DNA of 6,274 nucleotides from an uncultured Brevundimonas sp. (GTDB lineage Bacteria; Pseudomonadota; Alphaproteobacteria; Caulobacterales; Caulobacteraceae), in the NCBI GenBank assembly GCA_946481405.1, contig CAMLNY010000075.1, positions 1 to 6,274 of the forward strand. Reading direction: 5' to 3'. Both the position numbers and the translations under genes were made by a program. Below the pieces are notes generated by a model that worked only from the letters and a program-made list of their open reading frames with translations, was not told where the DNA came from and made no database searches. Shown here one piece after another: positions 1-6,274 of the stretch. How positions within the stretch are numbered: the first letter of the stretch is position 1; each line of letters opens with the position of its first letter.

Positions 1-332
1 CCCTGCCGGACGGGTCGCTGGACCGCATCCTGATCCTGTTCCCCGACCCCTGGCACAAGGCGCGGCACAACAAGCGCCGCCTGATCCAGCCGGAGTTCAC
101 CGCGAAGCTGGCCGCCAGACTGAAGCCCGGCGGACGCCTGCGCTTCGTCACCGACTGGAAGGACTACGCCGGCTGGGCTCTGGAGCGGTTCCTCGCCACG
201 CCGGGCCTCGTCTGGCTTGCCGACGAAAAGGCCGACTGGACCGTCGCCCCGGACGACCACATCGTCACCCGCTACGAGGAAAAGAAGCTGGGCGACACCG
301 ATCCGCTGTTCATCGAGTTCGAACGGACCTGA
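1..332 (+). CDS. trmB: tRNA (guanine-N7-)-methyltransferase, 3' part (5' end outside window)
   Basis: The open frame enters from the left edge (first full codon at base 3) and ends at TGA 330-332, giving 109 visible residues. TrmB proteins are usually a little over 200 residues, so about half is missing. Seen: a block reading FPDPWHKARHNKRRLI, which is the TrmB signature; next a GGRLRFVTDW segment, the strand and turn late in the SAM-dependent methyltransferase fold; and close to the end TRYEEK followed by FIEFER, matching the conserved C-terminal T-x-(Y/F)-E-x-K element that helps contact SAM and tRNA. Known for the family: it transfers a methyl group from S-adenosylmethionine to N7 of G46 in the tRNA variable loop, in the cytoplasm. 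The gene converges on dapB, with 8 nt between the two stops. Nothing looks broken in the visible part. Confidence 0.95.
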   Translation, partial: LPDGSLDRILILFPDPWHKARHNKRRLIQPEFTAKLAARLKPGGRLRFVTDWKDYAGWALERFLATPGLVWLADEKADWTVAPDDHIVTRYEEKKLGDTDPLFIEFERT

Positions 333-345
333 ACGGGCCGTCAGG
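328..345. terminator. possible small convergent hairpin over the trmB and dapB stop codons
   Basis: CCTGA (328-332) and TCAGG (341-345) are perfect inverted arms of 5 bp around an 8-nt spacer. Each arm contains one of the two TGA stops (trmB on plus, dapB on minus). There is no T-rich tract on either side, so a terminator role is only suggested by position between convergent genes. Confidence 0.2.
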
Positions 346-1090
346 CCTGCCGGAACCCCAGCACGTCCTGCATGTCGTAGAGGCCCGGACGTCGCGTCCG
401 CACCCAGGCGGCGGCCGCCACCGCGCCCTTGGCGAACAGGCTGCGATCAATCGCCGAATGACTGAGGGTCAGCACTTCCGCCTCCGAAGCGAACAGCACG
501 GTGTGCTCGCCGACGATCCCGCCGGCGCGGATGGAGGAGAAGCCGATCGTCCCGGTCTTCCGCTCTTCGGAAATCCCGTCGTAGGGCGCGCTGCGCAGCT
601 CTTCCAGATCATGCCCCCGCCCGGCGGCCGCGGCTTCGCCCAGCATCAGGGCCGTGCCCGAGGGCGCGTCGATCTTCTTTCGGTGATGGGCCTCGGTGAT
701 CTCGATGTCCCAGTCGCGGGCGTCGAGCCTGAGGGCCGCATGCTCGACCAGACCGATCAGGATGTTGACGCCCAGCGAGAAATTGCCGCTGCGCACGATG
801 GCGACCTTGTCCGCCGCCGCCGCCAGCGCCGCCTCCTGTTCCGGCGTGAAACCGGTCGAACCGATCACCAGAGCCGGTCCGCCGCGTTCGGCGCAGCTTT
901 GCGCCAGGGCCACGGAGGCCTCGGCCGTCGAGAAGTCGATGACCACGTCGCACAGGCTCAGGTCGGGCGTCTCGCCCCAGTCGAACCGGGCGGCGACCAT
1001 GACGTCCTCGCGCGCATCCAGCGCCTGGGAGACGGCCCGGCCCATCCGGCCGCGGGCGCCGGAAATGCCGACGTGGAACAGTTCGCTCAA
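341..1090 (-). CDS. dapB: 4-hydroxy-tetrahydrodipicolinate reductase
   Basis: This 249-residue protein catalyses the NAD(P)H-dependent reduction step after DapA in the diaminopimelate/lysine pathway, feeding both lysine and peptidoglycan synthesis in the cytoplasm. Seen: an N-terminal Rossmann nucleotide loop GARGRMG (residues 11-17), the DFST block near 52-55, GSTGF at 77-81, SGNFSLGVN at 101-109, and the catalytic/substrate signature EAHHRKKIDAPSGTA at 133-147. By comparison with E. coli DapB (H159, K163), the acid and lysine are H135 and K139. GGIVGEH at 190-196 is also typical. It is about 24 residues shorter than the E. coli enzyme, mostly before the DFST block, which I regard as normal variation. 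The start is TTG (1088-1090). No ATG or GTG fits before the nucleotide loop, an upstream in-frame TGA sits only two codons earlier, and AGGGGGG lies 8 nt upstream. It follows dnaJ by 3 nt, so co-transcription and translational coupling are likely. Confidence 0.96.
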   Translation of the reverse strand: MSELFHVGISGARGRMGRAVSQALDAREDVMVAARFDWGETPDLSLCDVVIDFSTAEASVALAQSCAERGGPALVIGSTGFTPEQEAALAAAADKVAIVRSGNFSLGVNILIGLVEHAALRLDARDWDIEITEAHHRKKIDAPSGTALMLGEAAAAGRGHDLEELRSAPYDGISEERKTGTIGFSSIRAGGIVGEHTVLFASEAEVLTLSHSAIDRSLFAKGAVAAAAWVRTRRPGLYDMQDVLGFRQA

Positions 1091-1093
1091 GTC

Positions 1094-2242
1094 TCAGGCC
1101 CCCCTAGCCGTGTGATCCCTCTTACTGGGTCGTTTCCTCGGGTTCTGGCTCTCGCCAAACGAGGCGGCCAGCTCCTGCATCAGCTCCTTCTGACGCGCGG
1201 TCAGGTCGGTGGGGGTCTCCACGAACAGCTCCACCACCAGATCGCCGCGCTGACGGCCGTTCAGGTGGGGCATGCCCTTGCCGCGGATGCGGATGGTCTT
1301 GCCGGTCTGGGCGCCGGCCGGGACGCTGACCGGGGCCTTGCAGTTTCCGTCGCAGGCCTCGGACACCAGACAGGGCGCCTCGATGTCGCCGCCCAGCGCC
1401 GCGACCGTCATCGGCACCGGCACGGTGCAGAGAAGGTCGAGGTTGTCGCGTTCGAAGAGGTCGTGGGGCGCCACCGACAGGAAGACATAGAGGTCGCCGC
1501 GCGGGCCGCCGCGCTGGCCGGCGTCGCCCTCGCCCGACAGGCGGATGCGCGAGCCATCGTCGACCCCGGCCGGGACCTTCAGGTTCAGCTTGCGGTTCTT
1601 GCGGACCTGGCCGTGGCCATGACACGTCCCGCAGGTATCGGCCGCCGACAGCCGCTGGCCCTGACCGCCGCAGGACGGGCAGGTGCGTTCGACCTGGAAA
1701 AAGCCGTTGGCCTGACGAATGCGCCCGGCGCCCTGACAGGTGGAGCAGGTGGTCGGCTTGGCCCCGTTCTTCGCGCCCGTGCCCTCGCAGGTGTCGCAGG
1801 TCGCGGTGGTCGGCACCGAGATCTCCACCTCGGCGCCCTGATAGGCCTGCTCCAGGGTGATCTCCAGATCGTAGCGCAGGTCGGATCCCCGCCGTGGTCC
1901 GTTCGACTGGCGACGTCCGCCGCCGCCGAAGACGTCGCCGAACGCGTCGCCGAAGACCTGGGAGAAGATGTCGTTGACGTCGTGGAAGCCCTGCTGGCCG
2001 AAGCCGCCCTGGCCGCCGCCGTTCACGCCCGCGTGACCGAACCGGTCATAGGCGGCGCGCTTCTGATCGTCCGACAGGACCGTATAGGCCTCGGAGATCT
2101 CCTTGAATCTGGCCATCGACTCTTCGGAGCCGCCGTTGCGGTCCGGGTGATGTTCCATCGCCAGCTTGCGATAGGCGGACTTCAAGCCGGCGGCGTCGAC
2201 CGTCCGCTCGACCGACAGCACCTCGTAATAGTCACGCGCCAT
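1094..2242 (-). CDS. dnaJ: chaperone protein DnaJ (Hsp40, type I)
   Basis: This 382-residue co-chaperone binds unfolded clients and stimulates DnaK ATPase in the cytoplasm. Domains in order: J domain at about 1-70 with HPD at 32-34; glycine/phenylalanine-rich linker at about 71-115; zinc region with four CxxCxGxG repeats starting at C149, C166, C188 and C204; and two C-terminal beta domains to about 345. All eight zinc cysteines are present. The ATG at 2240-2242 is chosen because MARDYYEVL is the usual family beginning and AGGGA lies about 9 nt upstream. Two oddities: C291, C297 and C301 form a small extra cysteine cluster in the second C-terminal domain, and the tail (about 365-382, ending KRDHTARGA) lacks the FF..VKKFF-like ending of E. 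coli DnaJ and is rich in AGG, AAA, CGA and AGT codons. It lies 162 nt after dnaK and appears to have its own heat-shock promoter; dapB follows immediately. Confidence 0.97.
   Translation of the reverse strand: MARDYYEVLSVERTVDAAGLKSAYRKLAMEHHPDRNGGSEESMARFKEISEAYTVLSDDQKRAAYDRFGHAGVNGGGQGGFGQQGFHDVNDIFSQVFGDAFGDVFGGGGRRQSNGPRRGSDLRYDLEITLEQAYQGAEVEISVPTTATCDTCEGTGAKNGAKPTTCSTCQGAGRIRQANGFFQVERTCPSCGGQGQRLSAADTCGTCHGHGQVRKNRKLNLKVPAGVDDGSRIRLSGEGDAGQRGGPRGDLYVFLSVAPHDLFERDNLDLLCTVPVPMTVAALGGDIEAPCLVSEACDGNCKAPVSVPAGAQTGKTIRIRGKGMPHLNGRQRGDLVVELFVETPTDLTARQKELMQELAASFGESQNPRKRPSKRDHTARGA
1099..1105 (-). promoter_or_regulatory. strong Shine-Dalgarno for dapB inside the dnaJ end
   Basis: On the minus strand AGGGGGG lies 8 nt before the TTG start of dapB and inside the last codons of dnaJ. 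It supports the unusual TTG start and suggests that ribosomes finishing dnaJ re-initiate on dapB. Confidence 0.65.
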
Positions 2243-2325
2243 TTACAGACGTCCCTAAGCCAACCCCGAACATTCCGATCCCTGCGCCTTCGAGCGCATG
2301 CAAGCGGAACCGCGACCCAAGGAGG

Positions 2326-2353
2326 ACATGGGCGCCGGATGGCCTGATGCAAG
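2326..2353 (-). promoter_or_regulatory. predicted sigma-32 (heat-shock) promoter of dnaJ
   Basis: Minus strand: CTTGCA (2353-2348), 15 nt, CCCATGT (2332-2326). This fits the known RpoH pattern CTTGAA-N13-17-CCCCAT and reproduces the candidate dnaK promoter in -35 sequence and spacing. A start near 2319 would give a leader of roughly 75 nt before dnaJ. It lies downstream of the dnaK-end hairpin, where an independent dnaJ promoter would be expected. No mapped start site is available from sequence alone. Confidence 0.6.
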
Positions 2354-2368
2354 TTTCATGAAAGTCAC

Positions 2369-2397
2369 GGCCCTCCCCCCCTCGGCGAGGGAGGGCC
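2369..2397 (-). terminator. hairpin after dnaK: terminator or processing/attenuation site
   Basis: Perfect 9-bp inverted arms GGCCCTCCC (2369-2377) and GGGAGGGCC (2389-2397) enclose 11 nt, beginning 7 nt past the dnaK stop on the minus strand. The stem is very GC rich. The sequence after it in dnaK direction (GTGACTTTCATG) has only a short T run, so termination may be partial or the stem may instead protect the 3' end of dnaK mRNA. Confidence 0.5.
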
Positions 2398-2404
2398 ATG
2401 ATGC

Positions 2405-4306
<1,902 letters not shown>

Positions 4307-4468
4307 GAGCCTGTCTTTTCTCCGTCTGGCGGGCGATGCGGCGGCCTTGTCAGAAAGCGCCGCGCGTGACCGCCCCCGTTTTGTTTGCGCCGCCTCCCGG
4401 AACCGGGAGCACGACAGGTTGGGAACAAGGACCGTGAAACCCCACGGTTCGCGGGGTCTCTCGGGCTG
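4307..4468 (-). promoter_or_regulatory. long structured 5' leader of dnaK
   Basis: If transcription starts about 7 nt past the predicted -10, the dnaK message has a leader of about 160 nt. Two perfect hairpins are visible: ACCGTG/CACGGT (4431-4436 with 4443-4448, 6-nt loop) and CTCCCGG/CCGGGAG (4394-4400 with 4403-4409, which forms a 6-bp stem with a tetraloop). Neither covers the start codon. Their role (stability, temperature response or none) cannot be read from the sequence. Confidence 0.4.
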
Positions 4469-4474
4469 TGCGGG

Positions 4475-4502
4475 ATATGGGAAAGTCGCCATGCCCTGCA
4501 AG
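4475..4502 (-). promoter_or_regulatory. predicted sigma-32 (heat-shock) promoter of dnaK
   Basis: Minus strand: CTTGCA (4502-4497), preceded by CC so that it reads CCCTTGCA, then 15 nt and CCCATAT (4481-4475). This is close to the known RpoH consensus (CCCTTGAA, 13-17 nt, CCCCATNT). Heat-shock promoters are known upstream of dnaK in proteobacteria, including Caulobacter. I did not find a CIRCE (HrcA) operator here. Confidence 0.75.
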
Positions 4503-4515
4503 GGCTTGATAGCTC

Positions 4516-4552
4516 TCAGGAGTGAATCAGGCGGGAGTCAGGGCTCATCAGG
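4516..4552. repeat. four phased TCAGG direct repeats beside the dnaK promoter
   Basis: TCAGG occurs at 4516, 4527, 4538 and 4548, with spacings of 11, 11 and 10 bp, so the copies fall on roughly the same face of the helix. The array ends just upstream of the dnaK -35 and lies about 75 bp before the divergent small gene. Two copies are preceded by GA so that they form GANTC sites (4524-4528 and 4535-4539), the CcrM methylation target in Caulobacter-type bacteria. This could be an activator binding array or chance. Confidence 0.4.
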
Positions 4553-4593
4553 TGCATCGAACGGCCCCCTCGGGCAGTCTGAAGCCGAATTGC

Positions 4594-4621
4594 GGGTCCC
4601 GGGCCCGACCGAACAGGACCC
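4594..4621 (+). promoter_or_regulatory. inverted repeat covering the ribosome site of the small secreted-protein gene
   Basis: GGGTCC (4594-4599) is the perfect complement of GGACCC (4616-4621), with 16 nt between. The right arm overlaps most of the AGGA Shine-Dalgarno (4615-4618) of the gene starting at 4626. Folding would hide the ribosome site. The loop contains further GGGCCC self-complementarity, so other folds compete. Confidence 0.3.
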
Positions 4622-4625
4622 GACG

Positions 4626-4985
4626 ATGCGCGCCGCGCCCCGCCAGCTTCGCCTTTCCCTGATGGTCGCCGGCGGCCTTGCCCTCGTCATCGGTCTGGGC
4701 GGAAGCGCCTCGCGCCAGTCGAACGACGCCTACAACCGCAATGTCCGGGTGCACAACCAGACCGGCTGGCCCATGACCCATCTTCAGGTCTCCTCCGGTG
4801 GAGCCTGGGGCGGCGATCTTCTGGGGTCCTCCACCCTTTCGCCGGGGGCCAGCATGGTCGTACGCATGGACGACGGCTCCGGCGCCTGCCGCTATGCGCT
4901 GCGGGCCCAGTTCGACAACGGCCAGACCCTCCAGCGCGACGGCGTCAACGCCTGTCAGGTCGCCGACTACTATTTCACGCGCTGA
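4626..4985 (+). CDS. small secreted protein of unknown function
   Basis: This 119-residue protein has no function I can assign. Seen: an N-terminal export signal with basic residues (R2, R6, R9), a hydrophobic stretch at about 10-26 and a small-residue site near GGSAS (25-29). No lipobox cysteine is present, so it is probably a soluble periplasmic or secreted protein. The mature part reads VRVHNQTGWPM, then LQVSSGGAWGGDLLG (53-67), a predicted beta-rich fold, with only two cysteines (C88 in GACRYALRAQF and C110 in VNACQVADYYF) that could form one disulfide. The pattern N-x-TG, W-G-x-D-x-LG, C-x-x-x-L-R, V-N-x-C resembles small conserved exported proteins I recall from Caulobacterales, where annotation is vague. 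Start ATG 4626 is chosen because AGGA lies 7 nt upstream and the signal peptide follows directly. It is divergent from dnaK; no promoter of its own was recognised. Confidence 0.85.
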   Translation: MRAAPRQLRLSLMVAGGLALVIGLGGSASRQSNDAYNRNVRVHNQTGWPMTHLQVSSGGAWGGDLLGSSTLSPGASMVVRMDDGSGACRYALRAQFDNGQTLQRDGVNACQVADYYFTR

Positions 4986-5224
4986 TCCGCCGCGGGTTGG
5001 AAGATTTTATTCCTTTCTGCCCCTTGCGTCGGCGTTGACGCTTCCCATGTCCCGTTCGCGTCTTTGACACGTCGAACAGGTCACTCGGGATCAATCCGTC
5101 ACAGACAGATCGAGCGAGACTCAAACTGTTGATTCAAAACAGTCGGACCGAAGATTTCGTCCGTTTCGTCCGTTTCGTCATGGTATTTTCGTCCGGACGA
5201 AGCGGACGAAAGCACAGCCGACCG
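4986..5224. other. intergenic region, less GC rich, with repeats
   Basis: This gap of 239 nt separates the small secreted-protein gene from the alkB-like gene. It holds a T-rich run after the stop (about 5003-5017), a 5-bp hairpin GCGTC/GACGC (5026-5041), a TTGACA at 5064-5069 without a convincing -10, two GANTC sites (5118-5122 and 5131-5135), a 6-bp inverted repeat ACTGTT/AACAGT (5125-5143), and the repeat block described separately. No gene and no clear promoter could be assigned. Confidence 0.6.
5144..5211. repeat. dense TTTCGTCCG repeat block, direct and inverted copies
   Basis: TTTCGTCCG occurs at 5155, 5164 and 5187, with a partial copy (TTTCGTC) at 5173. Inverted copies CGGACGAAG and CGGACGAAA lie at 5194 and 5203, and CGGACCGAAG (one extra base) at 5144. 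The pair 5155-5172 and 5194-5211 can form an 18-bp stem with a single G-T wobble around a 21-nt loop. Inside lies the perfect 14-bp palindrome TTCGTCCGGACGAA (5188-5201). The block ends 13 nt before the preferred alkB-like start. It may be a dispersed intergenic repeat, a transcript structure or an operator. Confidence 0.75.
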
Positions 5225-5830
5225 ATGGAGCCCTTCCCCGACCTTCCCGGCTTCCGCTACTGGCCCGGCTGGCTGGATGAGGCGGCGCAGGTCGCCCTGC
5301 TGGCGGAGATCGAGGCTGCTCTCACGATCGCGCCCCTCTACCGGCCGGTGACGCCCGGCGGAAAGCCGTTCTCGGTGCGGATGAGCAACCTCGGGCCGCT
5401 GGGCTGGGTCTCGGACCGGGCAGGCTATCGCTACCAGCCGACCCATCCGGATACCGGCCGCCCGTGGCCGCCGATTCCCGACGCCCTCCTCGACCTCTGG
5501 GCCGAACTCGCCGACTGGCCCCGGCCGCCCGACGCCTGTCTGGTCAACCTCTACCGCGAGGACGCGAAGATGGGCCTGCATCAGGACCGGGACGAGGCCG
5601 ATCACACCGCCCCGGTCCTGTCGGTCTCTCTGGGCGACACGGCGGTCTTCCGCATCGGCCCGGCCGACAAGGGACCGACCCGGTCGCTGAAGCTGGACTC
5701 CGGCGATGTCTGCGCCCTGACCGGCCCGTCTCGACTGGCCCGGCACGGGATCGACCGGCTGCTTCAGGGCTCGTCGCGCCTGATCCCCGGCGGCGGGCGG
5801 ATCAATCTGACGCTCCGCCGCGCGGCCTAG
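5225..5830 (+). CDS. alkB: AlkB-family Fe(II)/2-oxoglutarate dioxygenase (alkylation repair)
   Basis: This 201-residue protein resembles E. coli AlkB (216 aa), which removes 1-methyladenine, 3-methylcytosine and similar lesions from DNA and RNA by oxidative demethylation. Seen: NLY at 108-110 in the place of the AlkB N-x-Y 2-oxoglutarate contacts; iron ligands H119 and D121 in LHQDRDE plus H174 in ARHGI; SVSLGDTAVFRIG at 133-145; and RINLTLR at 192-198, whose two arginines match R204 and R210 of E. coli. All expected catalytic residues are present. Start ATG 5225 is preferred because the AlkB-like sequence begins there. In-frame ATG 5180 and TTG 5129 would add residues encoded by the repeat block (FVRFVRFV). 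No candidate start has a clear Shine-Dalgarno, so the exact start is uncertain. The exact substrate is inferred from the family; no LexA or Ada site was recognised. Confidence 0.92.
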   Translation: MEPFPDLPGFRYWPGWLDEAAQVALLAEIEAALTIAPLYRPVTPGGKPFSVRMSNLGPLGWVSDRAGYRYQPTHPDTGRPWPPIPDALLDLWAELADWPRPPDACLVNLYREDAKMGLHQDRDEADHTAPVLSVSLGDTAVFRIGPADKGPTRSLKLDSGDVCALTGPSRLARHGIDRLLQGSSRLIPGGGRINLTLRRAA

Positions 5831-5835
5831 CCTCA

Positions 5836-5883
5836 CGGCGGGGTGACTCGACGCAGGCCCAACCCGTCGTCACAGTCCCGCCG
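5836..5883 (+). terminator. long imperfect hairpin between alkB and the hydrolase gene
   Basis: CGGCGGG followed by GTGAC (5836-5847) pairs with GTCAC (5869-5873) and, after a 3-nt bulge, CCCGCCG (5877-5883). GACG/CGTC (5850-5853 with 5865-5868) can extend the stem inward. There is no T tract after it, and the ribosome site of the next gene follows within about 10 nt, so it may terminate, attenuate or just separate the two messages. Confidence 0.4.
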
Positions 5884-5904
5884 ATCCATCAAAGAGGAAG
5901 CGCC

Positions 5905-6274
5905 ATGACCGTCCTGACCCGCCCCGAAGGCCATGTCCCCGAGGACTTCCACCTGTCGCGCCGGGCGCTGGCGGGCCTGACCGCGGCGGGGGTCTTCACC
6001 GGCTACGCCCCGTCGGTCCTGGCCCAGGACGCCCGGCCGATCGCCACCGACGATCAGGGTCTGGAGACCGGGATGGTCTCCTATCCGTCCGCCGACGGCT
6101 TCGACCTGCCCGCCTATGTCGCCCGGCCGGAGGGTGAAGGCCCGTTCCCCGTCGTGATCGTCGTCTCCGAAATCTGGGGCCTGCACGCCTACATCATGGA
6201 TGTGGCCCGCCGCCTCGCGAAGGCCGGCTACGCCGCCGTCGCTCCGGCCTTCTTCGTGCGGGTGCAGGACCCGG
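5905..6274 (+). CDS. Tat-exported dienelactone hydrolase family protein, 5' part
   Basis: The first 123 codons are visible and the gene continues past the right edge. Seen: a short N-terminal extension, then twin arginines in LSRRAL (17-22), a moderately hydrophobic stretch, and a likely cleavage after VLA (38-40), which indicates export of a folded protein by the Tat system. The mature part shows an ETGMVSYPSADGFDLPAYVARP strand region, then VVIVVSEIWGLHAYIMDVARRLAKAGYAAVAPAFFVR, the classic start of the dienelactone hydrolase alpha/beta-hydrolase fold with the conserved E-x-x-G-L/V-H element. The catalytic Cys-Asp-His triad would lie beyond the window and cannot be checked. Family members hydrolyse dienelactone in chlorocatechol breakdown, but many have other ester substrates, so the substrate is unknown. 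Start ATG 5905 is supported by GAGGAAG ending 4 nt upstream. Confidence 0.9.
   Translation, partial: MTVLTRPEGHVPEDFHLSRRALAGLTAAGVFTGYAPSVLAQDARPIATDDQGLETGMVSYPSADGFDLPAYVARPEGEGPFPVVIVVSEIWGLHAYIMDVARRLAKAGYAAVAPAFFVRVQDP

Noticed and set aside
458..2347. 629-codon open frame on the plus strand opposite dapB and dnaJ
   Set aside because: It is antisense to two genes with complete family signatures; long open antisense frames are expected in high-GC coding DNA. The translation shows no recognisable domain.
4307..4501. N-terminal extension of DnaK from TTG 4499-4501
   Set aside because: It would add 65 residues before the conserved [12 protein letters not shown] start, and the TTG lies inside the predicted -35 element.
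4307..4625. CIRCE/HrcA operator at dnaK
   Set aside because: I looked for TTAGCACTC-N9-GAGTGCTAA or a close variant on both strands of the divergent region and found none.
4978..5017. Intrinsic terminator after the small secreted-protein gene
   Set aside because: A T-rich run is present, but the only preceding stems are about 4 bp, too weak to call.
5064..5094. Sigma-70 promoter for the alkB-like gene from TTGACA at 5064
   Set aside because: No -10 better than about 3 of 6 matches at an acceptable distance, and no Caulobacter-type GCTANAWC element.
5155..5195. CRISPR-like array
   Set aside because: The repeat unit is only 9 bp, with no unique spacers of regular length and no cas genes nearby.
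5099..5836. 245-codon minus-strand frame opposite the alkB-like gene
   Set aside because: The plus strand carries all AlkB catalytic residues; the minus frame is a shadow and includes the repeat-encoded DETDETDE.

Overview
The window looks like a chromosomal segment from a high-GC alphaproteobacterium, most likely Caulobacterales (Brevundimonas or Caulobacter type). Reasons: strong G/C preference at third codon positions, a dnaK-dnaJ-dapB gene order compatible with alphaproteobacteria, and a small secreted protein of a kind I associate with this order. The genus is inference; no 16S or other marker is present.

Layout. The left edge holds the 3' half of trmB (tRNA m7G46 methyltransferase, + strand). 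It converges, with only 8 nt between stop codons, on a minus-strand chaperone block read right to left: dnaK (Hsp70), then dnaJ (Hsp40), then dapB (dihydrodipicolinate reductase). The dnaK-dnaJ gap holds a hairpin and then a heat-shock-type promoter matching the one upstream of dnaK: the same CTTGCA -35, the same 15-nt spacer, and CCCATAT versus CCCATGT as -10. DnaK and DnaJ may therefore be made from two parallel sigma-32 units rather than one simple operon. dapB begins 3 nt after the dnaJ stop, in the same frame, at a TTG codon, so it probably rides on the dnaJ transcript.

Divergent from dnaK across a 319-nt regulatory region lies a 119-aa protein with an export signal and two cysteines. 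It is followed by a repeat-rich gap, an AlkB-type Fe(II)/2-oxoglutarate dioxygenase for repair of alkylated nucleic acid, and the first 123 codons of a Tat-exported dienelactone-hydrolase-family protein that runs off the right edge.

Functionally the window is mostly housekeeping: protein folding, lysine/diaminopimelate synthesis, tRNA modification and DNA repair. I see no defence system, mobile element, CRISPR array, tRNA or rRNA, and no clear candidate for a wholly new system. The points worth a second look are regulatory: the paired sigma-32 promoters, helically phased TCAGG repeats beside the dnaK promoter, a structured dnaK leader, and a dense block of TTTCGTCCG repeats in both orientations just before the alkB-like gene.
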